Assembly (NCBI RefSeq): GCF_900112845.1
Contig: NZ_FONG01000006.1
Coordinates: 124,001 to 188,000, forward strand
Direction of reading: 5' to 3'
DNA length: 64,000 nt
DNA from: Actinacidiphila alni
GTDB taxonomy: Bacteria > Actinomycetota > Actinomycetes > Streptomycetales > Streptomycetaceae
Position numbers and translations under genes: made by a program. The notes under the pieces were generated by a model. The model had not been told where the DNA came from and did not search any database. It saw only the letters and a program-made list of their open reading frames with translations. Below are positions 57,391 to 64,000 of this stretch, in pieces (position 1 is the first letter of the stretch; each line of letters starts with the position of its first letter).

Positions 57391-59226
57391 TCACCGTTCC
57401 CCGGAGGGGGTGAGGGTGCGGGCGAGGCCCGACAAGGGGCGGGGGCCGGAGAGGTCGGTGAGGTCAAGACCTTGCCAGCCACGGGAGCGGAGGACGGAGA
57501 GGACGCGCGGCCCGCGCAGGAGACGGCCACCGGCGGCGACGTAGGAGACGTCGGAATCGACGGAGGCGAGGCCATTGACCTCGGCGACGACGGCGGCGAG
57601 GTCGGCCGCCCCCGGCGGCACCGTACCGCCGGGAGAACCGCACTCCGGGGGAAGGCCGACAAATTCGTCGGGGCAGCGCGCCCCCGGCGCACCGGGAACC
57701 GCGTCCAGGCAGTGCAGCCGCAACTCCCCCTCGGACAGCGCCCCGTGCGCCTCGACGGTGGCGAGCAGCCGCCCGCCGGCGACGGACACGACGGCGGACC
57801 GTACGGCAGGATGCGCCCGCACCACCCGTTCCGTGGCGTCGAGATCGACGGTGTCGGGCCCGAGCCGGGCGAGGCGGAGCGCGGCGGGCGGGGCGAAGCC
57901 GAAGAGGCCGGCGGCCTCGCCGAGGCGCAGGTCGGCACCGGGCTCGCGGTGCGCTTCGAGCAGCCGCGCGTACCCGCGCAGGACGCGCTCGACGCCGTCC
58001 GCGTCCATGAGAGCGGCCGTGGCGTTGAAGGCGACGGTGACGCCGTCGTCCCACTCCCCGACCCGGAGGTAGGTGTCGGTGCCCGACCGCGCCCAGGCCG
58101 TCGGCTCGGGTATCCGCAGGAAACGTTCCTTCCGCGTCCCGCAGCTCGTCCCGCCGTGGCTGAGGAAGTTGACCTCGGAGGAGGCCCGCAGCGGTGTGCC
58201 GCGCCGGAAGCCGTCGCGCGCGACGATCTCCATGACCTCGTCGTACGGCGCGTACGCGTGCTCCTGCGCGGTGTCGACGGCGCGCGCGACCCGCGCGACC
58301 ACCTCGGCGAAACCGGGGTCGCCGCCGAGGTCCACCGAGACGAGCACCGGCGAGAACATGCAGGTCATGACCGACATGCGGGGCCCGTCCTCGCGGTGGC
58401 TGGTGAGCCAGCGGAAGGTGACCGCGGGCTCCCCCGCGTACGTCGCCATGGCCACCGCGTACGCGGCCAGGTGCACCACCGAGGGCCACACCCGCAGCCA
58501 CCCGGCGATCTCGCGGACCGCGCCGAGCAGCGTCGGCGAGGTGAGTGTGGCGCCGTACGCGGCCGGTCCTTCGGGCGGGGCGGGCGTACGGCGCCGCGCG
58601 AAGGTGTCGGCGGGCAGCGCGGGCACGGTGTCCTGCCAGTACCGCAGGACCGCCGTGCGTTCCGGTGTCGGCAGCGCCTCGGCCGCCGCGAGATCGGCGG
58701 GCTGGTACGCGACCGCCGGCAGCTCGACACGGCGGCGTTCGGCGAGCGCGCCGAGCAGCGCCTCGAAGTCCCGCTGGAAGAGCTGGATGCTCCAGTCGTC
58801 GAAGGCCAGGTGGTTGAGGACCAGCGCGAGCCTGCGCGGCACGCCGCCGGTGGTGACCGCGCACGCCCTGATCGGCCACTCCCGCGCCAAGTCGAACTCG
58901 GTCACCGACATCTCGCTCACCACGGCCGCCGGCGCGGGCGTGCCGTCCTGCTCGGTGCTCGCCACCCGCAGCGGCAGCGGCCGGGGCGGTTCGACCCGCT
59001 GGCGCGGGCCGGGCGCCGCGTCCGCGTCGAAGACCGTGCGCAGCCCCTCGTGCCTGCGCACGAGATAGCCGAGCGCGGACTTCAGCCCGGCCAGCGAAAG
59101 CCCGTCCGGCAGTGGGGTGTTGACGACGATGTGCGCGTCGTAGCGGGTGCCCGCCGGCACCTGCTGGTAGCGCAGCCAGTGGTACCGCTGGCCCCAGCAG
59201 AGGTCCGCGCTTCTCACCTCGGGCAT
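57391..59226 (-). CDS. Condensation-domain protein with decayed A-subdomain and carrier tail
   Basis: A 611-residue protein from ATG 59226 behind AGGAGGGCGGG. Residues 1-450 form an NRPS condensation domain: LCWGQRYHWLRYQ, RRHEGLRTVF, and catalytic NHLAFDDW (His139, Asp143). The C-terminal 160 residues look like an adenylation C-subdomain (DATERVVRAHPAVRSAVVSV) followed by a carrier-like region (GGRLLRGPRVLSVLRSRGW). The carrier consensus GGHSL is GGRLL, so the phosphopantetheine Ser is gone. The condensation domain may work in trans on ACP-bound substrates while the tail has become structural. It is divergent from the Lys-rich peptide operon. Confidence 0.85.
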   Translation of the reverse strand: MPEVRSADLCWGQRYHWLRYQQVPAGTRYDAHIVVNTPLPDGLSLAGLKSALGYLVRRHEGLRTVFDADAAPGPRQRVEPPRPLPLRVASTEQDGTPAPAAVVSEMSVTEFDLAREWPIRACAVTTGGVPRRLALVLNHLAFDDWSIQLFQRDFEALLGALAERRRVELPAVAYQPADLAAAEALPTPERTAVLRYWQDTVPALPADTFARRRTPAPPEGPAAYGATLTSPTLLGAVREIAGWLRVWPSVVHLAAYAVAMATYAGEPAVTFRWLTSHREDGPRMSVMTCMFSPVLVSVDLGGDPGFAEVVARVARAVDTAQEHAYAPYDEVMEIVARDGFRRGTPLRASSEVNFLSHGGTSCGTRKERFLRIPEPTAWARSGTDTYLRVGEWDDGVTVAFNATAALMDADGVERVLRGYARLLEAHREPGADLRLGEAAGLFGFAPPAALRLARLGPDTVDLDATERVVRAHPAVRSAVVSVAGGRLLATVEAHGALSEGELRLHCLDAVPGAPGARCPDEFVGLPPECGSPGGTVPPGAADLAAVVAEVNGLASVDSDVSYVAAGGRLLRGPRVLSVLRSRGWQGLDLTDLSGPRPLSGLARTLTPSGER

Positions 59227-59475
59227 CCCGCCCTCCTCTGATTCCGCGTGGGTTCGACTTCCCAGGATCCGGCTCCCGGCGGAATAACGGCAGCGTTTCG
59301 CGGTGGCCGATTGTGGACGGCAAAAAGCTGCCACCGGGATTCAACCGCCCACCGCCGGGCGAGGGTTGACGGGGCAGCGGCCGTCCGGGAATCTCGGTGA
59401 TGTCGGAGAAACCTGGTCCGGCATCCGGGATCCCACCCGGGGCCCGGAATTCCTTTCACGGAAGGTGTGATTTCT
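59227..59475. promoter_or_regulatory. Divergent promoter region before the Lys-rich peptide
   Basis: The region between the minus-strand condensation gene and the plus-strand peptide. TTGACG at 59366-59371, a 17-base spacer and GAATCT at 59389-59394 form a plausible sigma70-type promoter about 80 bp before the peptide start. GGAAGG at 59460-59465 is its ribosome site. Confidence 0.4.
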
Positions 59476-59676
59476 TTGTCGTCCAAGATCGCTGTGAAGG
59501 CCGCCGTCAAGGCCGCGTCCAAGGCTGCCTCGAAGGCCGCCTCCAAGGCCGCGAGCAAGGCGGCCGTGAAGGAGTCCTCGAAGGCGGCGAGCAAGGCCGC
59601 GTCGAAGGCTGCTTCCAAGGCCGCGTCCAAGGCCGCGAGCAAGGCGGCCGTGAAGGCCGCGTCGAAGGCCGCCTGA
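59476..59676 (+). CDS. Lys/Ala/Ser tetrapeptide-repeat polycationic peptide
   Basis: A 66-residue product from TTG 59476, 10 bases after GGAAGG; a GTG at 59467 is in frame but only one base from that site. After SSKIAV it consists of four-residue units: KAAV, KAAS x4, KAAV, KESS, KAAS x5, KAAV, KAAS, KAA. It has 16 Lys, one acidic residue, no Cys and no aromatic residue. Ser is written TCC, TCG and AGC, and Ala GCC, GCG and GCT, in mixed order, so the protein pattern rather than a recent DNA expansion is conserved. It should form a long cationic helix. It heads the operon ACP, acyl-CoA dehydrogenases, GNATs. It could be an acyl-acceptor or precursor peptide, a membrane-active peptide or a histone-H1-like DNA binder; none is proven. 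Confidence 0.75.
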   Translation: MSSKIAVKAAVKAASKAASKAASKAASKAAVKESSKAASKAASKAASKAASKAASKAAVKAASKAA

Positions 59677-59720
59677 CCTCGGACTCAGTACCGTCCGAGC
59701 GTACGGCCGGCTGATCCGTC

Positions 59721-59769
59721 GCCGGCAAGGCGCCGCGACCGCCCGCGAGGCGGCCGGCGCCCTGCCGGC
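59721..59769 (+). terminator. Stem-loop between peptide gene and ACP gene (possible attenuator)
   Basis: A 14-bp arm (59721-59734) pairs with 59756-59769 with one mismatch across a 21-base loop, 45 bp after the peptide stop. Placed inside an apparent operon, it could reduce read-through or protect the upstream message, leaving the peptide in excess over downstream enzymes. Confidence 0.4.
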
Positions 59770-59851
59770 GGACCCGCCGGGCCCCGCACGGGACCCGGAC
59801 ACCGGCACCGCCGTTCGGAACCGCCCGCCCAGTAATAAAAGGGGAAGCCCG

Positions 59852-60118
59852 GTGGAACACGCCGAGATCATCGATCACCTTCAGCATTCCCTCTCCGTGA
59901 TCCTGGACCGCCCGCTCCCCGAATTCAGCGCGGACACCAGGATTCTCGAAGACCTGGAGATCGACTCCATGCGATTCGTCGAACTCCTCATGAGCCTCGA
60001 GGACACCATCGGCCTCGAAGTCGACCCGGAATCCCTCGAACCCGAGGTTTTCCAGTCGGCGGGCTCCTTTGCCGACTACATCAAAATCCGGCTCGACCTC
60101 TCCCGGGTCGCCGGATAG
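59852..60118 (+). CDS. Acyl carrier protein
   Basis: An 88-residue carrier from GTG 59852 behind GGGGAAG. The phosphopantetheine Ser is in LEIDSMRFVELL, preceded by TRILEDL, then the acidic helix MSLEDTIGLEVDPESL. It is one of three discrete ACPs in the window and sits directly before two acyl-CoA-dehydrogenase-type genes, so it probably carries the substrate of those enzymes, as ZmaH does for ZmaI in zwittermicin assembly (inference). Confidence 0.92.
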   Translation: MEHAEIIDHLQHSLSVILDRPLPEFSADTRILEDLEIDSMRFVELLMSLEDTIGLEVDPESLEPEVFQSAGSFADYIKIRLDLSRVAG

Positions 60119-60157
60119 CCGGACCGCCGACCACGGCACGGCCCAACGGAGGATTCG

Positions 60158-60766
60158 ATGAGGGACACGCTCATGGCGTGCGAAGCGGCGGCCCACGACG
60201 GCGGGTTCACGCCCGGCCTGGAGCTGGCGCTGCGCACGGTGGACACCGCCGTTCCTCCGGGACGCGTCACCGCCCTTCCGGCGGACCGGGTGCCCGCGGG
60301 CGCCGTCGTCGTGCCGCACCGCCTCGCCGCGCTGGAAGGCGTGGCCTTCGTGACCTCCGCGCCCGCCGGGCCGGAACCCGCCCACGCCCAGGGGGACCAC
60401 CGCACCGTGTTCGCCGCGCTGCTCGGCGCGGTACGGGTGGGTGTGTCCCGCAGGCTGCTCGACGACGCCGTCGCCCATCTGTCGGGCCGGGCGGCCGGCG
60501 GCGAGCCCCTGATCCGCAAACAACTCGTGCTCGGCACCGTCGCCGATGTCATCACCGCGCTCGACGCCGTACGCCAACTCCTGTGCGTCGCCCACCGCGT
60601 GCCCCGAGCGGTGACCGACGCGCACGACCGGATCACCGCGCTCGACTGGGACACCGCCAAGCTCTTCGGGGCCTCCGGCTTCCTCGCCGACGGCCCGGTG
60701 CGCGGTGCGTATGTCGGCCGGCTCGCGGCGGACTGCTGGACCGACCGGGAGGACGTACAGCCATGA
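60158..60766 (+). CDS. Truncated acyl-CoA dehydrogenase-like protein (C-terminal helical part)
   Basis: A 202-residue product from ATG 60158 behind GGAGG. Residues about 80-200 (RTVFAALLGAVRVGVSRRLL, IRKQLVLGTVADVITALDAV) resemble the C-terminal four-helix domain of acyl-CoA dehydrogenases. The N-terminal helical and beta domains, and with them most FAD and substrate contacts, are missing: half the usual 380 residues. The stop overlaps the start of a full-length dehydrogenase (ATGA), so the two may form a heteromer. The assignment is by pattern and moderately sure. Confidence 0.65.
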   Translation: MRDTLMACEAAAHDGGFTPGLELALRTVDTAVPPGRVTALPADRVPAGAVVVPHRLAALEGVAFVTSAPAGPEPAHAQGDHRTVFAALLGAVRVGVSRRLLDDAVAHLSGRAAGGEPLIRKQLVLGTVADVITALDAVRQLLCVAHRVPRAVTDAHDRITALDWDTAKLFGASGFLADGPVRGAYVGRLAADCWTDREDVQP

Positions 60767-61899
60767 TCCCCCTCGACACTCCGCTGCGGGAGCTGCGCGA
60801 GCAGTGCCGGGAGGCGGGCGCGGAACTGCGCGCGCACGCCCTGGCCGTCGACGCCGACCCGGCGGGCACCGCCCACCTCGACCTGCCGATCCTCGCGCTG
60901 GTCAGGTCCGCCTCCACGCCCAAGGATTTCCGCACCGACTCCGCCGTGGACGACGGCGGTTACTCCGACAGCTGCCTGTCCCGGGTGGTCGCGGGCGTCG
61001 AACTCGCCCGCGGCGACGCGGGGGTGCTGTGCGCCAACACCGGCCCCTCGCTGGCCGGGGTCGCCGTCGACACCCTGGGCAGCCCTGAGCAGCGCGAGCT
61101 GTTCTACGAGACCATCGCCGACGGCCGCGCCTGGACGTTCTTCGGCATGACGGAGCCGGCGCACGGCAGCGACGCGACCGCCATGGAGAGCAGGCTCGAC
61201 GCGGCGGGCGACCCCGCCGACGGTTATCTGCTGTCCGGCACCAAGCGCTATGTGGGCAACGCCTCCCGCGGCGCTATCGGCGTGGTATTCGCCCGCACCG
61301 GCCGCACCCCGCTGTCCATCCGCGGCGCCCTGATCCGGCAGCCGGCGCCCGGTTTCCACGGCGAACCGCTGGACATGATCGGGCTGCGCGGCGCCCGGAT
61401 CTGCCGGCTCGCGATGGACGAGGTGCCGGTGCCGCGCGAGATGCTGCTCGGTGCCCATCTGCCCGCCTCCCGGCGGGGGTTGTGGGGCATCAGCCGCACC
61501 TTCAACGCGATGCGGCTGCAGATCGCCGCGCTGGCGCTGGGCACCGCGCTCGGCACCCGTGACTACGTGGTCGAGCAGCGGCCCAACTGGTCGGGCCACG
61601 AGGTGATGTCGGCCCGGCTCGACGCGGCGACCGCGCTGCTGTACGAGTCCGCAGCGGCCGTGGACCTGCAACCCGACGCGGTGCGGCCGCCGTCGACGGC
61701 CAAGCTGCACATCACCGACCTCGCGGTACGCACCAGCCGGTGGGCGGCGCGGGCGCTGGGGCCCGGCGCGCTGCTGGAGCACCCGCTGCTGGAGAAGTGG
61801 AGCCGGGACGTGCTCGCCTTCGAGTTCATGGACGGCACCAGCAACATCCAGCGGCTGCACATCACCCATGACCTGTCCTCGCGGAAGGTGCGGACATGA
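60763..61899 (+). CDS. Acyl-CoA dehydrogenase
   Basis: A 378-residue flavoprotein starting in an ATGA overlap. It has FFGMTEPAHGSDATAMESRL (family signature), YLLSGTKRYVGNASRG, and FMDGTSNIQRLHITHD near the C-terminus. At the catalytic-base position, where the family has Glu (YEGTS), it has Asp (MDGTS), a conservative change that could alter activity. With the preceding ACP and the half-length partner it probably oxidises or desaturates an ACP-bound acyl group. A role analogous to ZmaI (aminomalonyl-ACP formation) is possible. Confidence 0.92.
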   Translation: MIPLDTPLRELREQCREAGAELRAHALAVDADPAGTAHLDLPILALVRSASTPKDFRTDSAVDDGGYSDSCLSRVVAGVELARGDAGVLCANTGPSLAGVAVDTLGSPEQRELFYETIADGRAWTFFGMTEPAHGSDATAMESRLDAAGDPADGYLLSGTKRYVGNASRGAIGVVFARTGRTPLSIRGALIRQPAPGFHGEPLDMIGLRGARICRLAMDEVPVPREMLLGAHLPASRRGLWGISRTFNAMRLQIAALALGTALGTRDYVVEQRPNWSGHEVMSARLDAATALLYESAAAVDLQPDAVRPPSTAKLHITDLAVRTSRWAARALGPGALLEHPLLEKWSRDVLAFEFMDGTSNIQRLHITHDLSSRKVRT

Positions 61900-62498
61900 C
61901 CACGACCACGGACATGACCGCCGCCGGCACGGGAACCGGCCTCGCGACCGGCCCCGACACATACGCCGCCGCCGATCCCTCGACGGACCTGAGCGGCGCC
62001 GCCCCGGAAGGCACCGGCTTCCGCTGGTCCGCGCGCCCGGTCACCGCGGCCGACCACGCCGCCGTACTGGACCTCTTCACCGAACCCGACTTCTACTTCC
62101 GCACCCACCGCCCCGACACCCGCCCGCAGTGGGAGGTCCTCTCGCTGCTCGACGAGGACACCCGGCTGCTGAGCGCGGACGGCCGGCCGGTGGGCCTGTA
62201 CGCCCTGGAGGTCAGCGGCGGTGAGCACGCCTGCCACTTCTTCCTGCACCTGCGGCTGACCGCCCGCCTGCGCCCGGACGCCTGGGCGTCGGCGTACCGC
62301 GAGCTGATCAGGGCGCTGCGCTGGCAGCGCGAGGTGGTCCGACTGGCCGTCGTCGTCGGCGAGTTCGACGACCGAGGGCTGACCGCCGCCCGGCTGGCCG
62401 GCTTCGCCGAGGAAGGCGTCCTGGCCGGGAACATCGTCCACGACGGGCACCGCCGCGGTTCCGTCTTCCTCTCCCGGATCTGGGAGCCCACGTCATGA
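61896..62498 (+). CDS. GNAT-like acyltransferase 1
   Basis: A 200-residue protein in an ATGA overlap with the dehydrogenase. The first 40 residues are a Thr/Gly/Ala-rich extension. The rest follows a GNAT layout: FRWSARPVTAADHAAVLDLF, HFFLHLRLTARLRPDAWASA and the helix YRELIRALRWQREV. The cofactor loop RxxGxG is not conserved (RPDAWA), so binding may be altered. GNATs move acyl groups from CoA or ACP to amines. It is the first of four adjacent GNAT-type genes. Confidence 0.7.
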   Translation: MTTTTDMTAAGTGTGLATGPDTYAAADPSTDLSGAAPEGTGFRWSARPVTAADHAAVLDLFTEPDFYFRTHRPDTRPQWEVLSLLDEDTRLLSADGRPVGLYALEVSGGEHACHFFLHLRLTARLRPDAWASAYRELIRALRWQREVVRLAVVVGEFDDRGLTAARLAGFAEEGVLAGNIVHDGHRRGSVFLSRIWEPTS

Positions 62499-62995
62499 TG
62501 CTGCGCGGATACCGGGACTCCGACCTGCCGCTGCTCAGCGGCGACTGGCTGCCGGGCGAGCTGCTCGGTCTGCCCGTGCCGGGCCGGCCCCCGCTGGCCG
62601 AACCCGCCCGGGTGCCCGCACCCCGCGATCCGGCGGAGGACGGGGCCACCGGCGAGGACGACGAACTGTGCGTCGTCCCGGGCGCCGGCTTCGTCCGGCT
62701 GGCCGCCGTGGACTGGGTGCACCGCAGGGCGCGCCTGGAGATCGGGCTGCGGCCCGGCGCGGAGGGCGGCGCCGAGCCGCTGCTGAAGGCCGCGCTCGAC
62801 CACGCCTTCCGGGCGCTGAATCTGCGCCGCGTCTTCGGCTGGGTGACACCGGCCGTACCACTGCCGTCCGGGCTGCCGCGCGACGCGCTGCTGCGCGACG
62901 CGGGCCTGGCCCCGGAGGCCGACGTCCCGCGGGCGCTGTGGCTCGACGGCCGCCCGGTGGCCCGACAGATCTGGGGAGCGACCCGCCATGGCTGA
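62495..62995 (+). CDS. GNAT-like acyltransferase 2
   Basis: A 166-residue protein overlapping the previous stop by four bases; ATG 62495 and ATG 62498 are both possible. It shows LRGYRDSDLPLLSG at the start, ARLEIGLRPGAEGGAEPLLK as the cofactor loop region and the helix DHAFRALNLRRVFGWV, a typical RimJ/RimL-like GNAT arrangement. A long Pro/Ala insertion (residues 28-55) replaces part of the usual acceptor region. Confidence 0.75.
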   Translation: MMLRGYRDSDLPLLSGDWLPGELLGLPVPGRPPLAEPARVPAPRDPAEDGATGEDDELCVVPGAGFVRLAAVDWVHRRARLEIGLRPGAEGGAEPLLKAALDHAFRALNLRRVFGWVTPAVPLPSGLPRDALLRDAGLAPEADVPRALWLDGRPVARQIWGATRHG

Positions 62996-63425
62996 CCTGA
63001 GCCTGCTCGGCACCGCCGAGGCCGCCGCGCGGCTGAGCGCCGCGCCGCAGACCGCCCGCGGCTTCCTCGGCCTCGACCCGGTCACCCAGAACGCCGCGCT
63101 GCTCGCGCGCGAGCTGACCCGTACCGGGGCGCAGGTGCTCAGCGCCGACGGCGTGCTGCTCGGCTACGCGCCCAACTCCGTTCAGCCGCGCCAGGGTTGG
63201 GTCGCCACCACGTCCGCGGATCCGGCGCCGCTGGCCGCGCTGCTTGACTTCCTGCGCACCTATCGCCGCTGCACCTCCTACGTCGCGGAGGTCCCCGAGG
63301 GCGCGCCCGCGGTGGCCGCGCTTGAGGCGTGCGGTTTCACCGGCGCGGGCCGGCTGCCCGGTCATGTCTTCCACTCCGGCGGCTACCACGACGTGCTGGT
63401 CTACAGCGCCACCCAGGAGGGCTGA
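62988..63425 (+). CDS. GNAT-like acyltransferase 3
   Basis: A 145-residue protein overlapping the previous gene by 8 bases. The C-terminal half (VAALEACGFTGAGRLPGHVF, SGGYHDVLVYSA) is the standard GNAT ending, in which a helix plus GF turn precedes the last strands. The N-terminal cofactor loop is not evident (TSADPAPLAALLDFL). It may be catalytically reduced or work with its neighbours as a heteromer. Confidence 0.7.
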   Translation: MADLSLLGTAEAAARLSAAPQTARGFLGLDPVTQNAALLARELTRTGAQVLSADGVLLGYAPNSVQPRQGWVATTSADPAPLAALLDFLRTYRRCTSYVAEVPEGAPAVAALEACGFTGAGRLPGHVFHSGGYHDVLVYSATQEG

Positions 63426-63428
63426 GCC

Positions 63429-64000
63429 ATGCCGTTCGTGACCGTCCGGCACTTCACCGAGGACGACATCCCCACCCGTACCGCCCTGTTGCGCGAGTCG
63501 CGCTTCCAGGCGAATCTCACCGACTTCGCGGTCGTCAGCGCCGACGACGCCCTGACCGCCAACCAGCGCCGCACCATCGAGCGGGAGCACGCGGTCAAGC
63601 GGATGTTCACCCTGTGCGGCAGCGGCGGCGGCACCGTCGGCTTCGCCTGGATCACCTCGATCGACTGGCCGGGCCAGACGTGCGAGCTGTCCTTCGGCGT
63701 GCTGCCCGAGTGCCGCGGCCGGTACGGCGCCGCCGCCGTCGCCGCCGCCCACGCCCACATCCGCGCGGAGTTGAACATGCGGGTGGTCGTCAACCAGGTC
63801 CTGGAGCACAACACGATGCTCGTTCCGGCCGAACTCCTCAGTGAGCAGCGGCGGGTCCGCTGCGCGTACGACTCCTACACCGTCGGCGAGTGGCGCACCG
63901 CGTGCTACTGGACCGAGAGCGAGCAGGACGTCGCCCGGCAGCGCGAGCAGGCCGCGCAGCGGCGCCGCGCGATCGCCGACCGTATCCGCACCGCGTCCGC
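63429..64000 (+). CDS. GNAT-like acyltransferase 4 (partial, runs off right edge)
   Basis: ATG 63429 lies 3 bases after the previous stop and the frame is open to the edge (190 codons). It opens with VTVRHFTEDDIPTRTALLRE. SFGVLPECRGRYGAAAVAAA carries the RGRYGAA acetyl-CoA loop, and the next helix ends NMRVVVNQVLEHN, so this is the best-conserved GNAT core of the four. The C-terminus is Arg/Gln-rich. The operon evidently continues beyond the window. Confidence 0.8.
   Translation, partial: MPFVTVRHFTEDDIPTRTALLRESRFQANLTDFAVVSADDALTANQRRTIEREHAVKRMFTLCGSGGGTVGFAWITSIDWPGQTCELSFGVLPECRGRYGAAAVAAAHAHIRAELNMRVVVNQVLEHNTMLVPAELLSEQRRVRCAYDSYTVGEWRTACYWTESEQDVARQREQAAQRRRAIADRIRTAS

Noticed and set aside
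59467-59676. KAAS tract as a simple DNA microsatellite with no coding role
   Set aside because: Synonymous codons vary along the tract (Ser as TCC, TCG and AGC), the frame ends cleanly in TGA, and a ribosome site precedes it, so selection is on the protein.
1-64000. tRNA or rRNA genes
   Set aside because: No cloverleaf-like or rRNA-like stretch was noticed when reading the intergenic DNA; a covariance-model scan was not possible.

Overview
High-GC actinobacterial DNA, most likely from a Streptomyces or close relative. The grounds are very high GC, GTG and TTG starts, extensive ATGA/GTGA stop-start overlaps, SARP regulators, one TTA codon, and a Streptomyces-style intergenic palindromic repeat. 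Nearly the whole window reads as one type I modular polyketide synthase (PKS) gene cluster with accessory acyl-transfer genes. It continues past the right edge, and the left edge cuts an alpha/beta hydrolase.

Layout. Position 1-772 (-) is a partial alpha/beta hydrolase. Position 1821-5372 (+) is a large SARP/NB-ARC/TPR activator with an in-frame TTA codon. Positions 5851-8388 hold a small exported peptide, a hydroxyisourate-hydrolase-like protein, a free-standing condensation-domain protein and a 28-residue four-Cys peptide with a near-perfect ribosome binding site. Positions 8843-37780 (+) carry four PKS genes. The first has a KSQ loading module with a methylmalonyl-type AT, then a KS-AT-DH-KR-ACP module. 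The second is KS-AT-DH-KR-ACP and the third KS-AT-KR-ACP. The fourth has two KS-AT-KR-ACP modules, the first with a truncated AT lacking the catalytic Ser. Positions 37905-43687 (+) hold a hydroxymalonyl-ACP cassette (FkbK/J/I/H-like genes, no O-methyltransferase), a type II thioesterase and a free-standing adenylation enzyme. Positions 43835-55622 (-) hold a fifth PKS gene with no AT, an ABC exporter pair, a small coupled ORF, a second SARP-type regulator, and a PLP decarboxylase / acyl-CoA ligase / ACP trio. Position 55972-57057 (+) is a LuxR-type regulator. Position 57391-59226 (-) is a second condensation protein with a decayed A/PCP tail. From 59476 to the right edge (+) lies a Lys-Ala-Ser repeat peptide, an ACP, a truncated acyl-CoA dehydrogenase, a full acyl-CoA dehydrogenase and four consecutive GNAT-like genes.

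How it may work (inference). A propionyl starter, from KSQ decarboxylation of methylmalonate, is extended twice to a conjugated dienoyl chain. Up to four ketoreducing modules of a different type then extend it. Some of these must be supplied in trans (one dead AT, one absent AT), probably with ACP-borne hydroxymalonyl and perhaps aminomalonyl units, giving a polyhydroxylated chain. No thioesterase domain ends any PKS in the window. Off-loading may therefore use the free-standing condensation or GNAT acyltransferases. The most unusual feature is the Lys-every-fourth-residue peptide that heads the GNAT operon. It could be a peptide acceptor for acyl transfer, though a nucleoid-type cationic protein is a real alternative.
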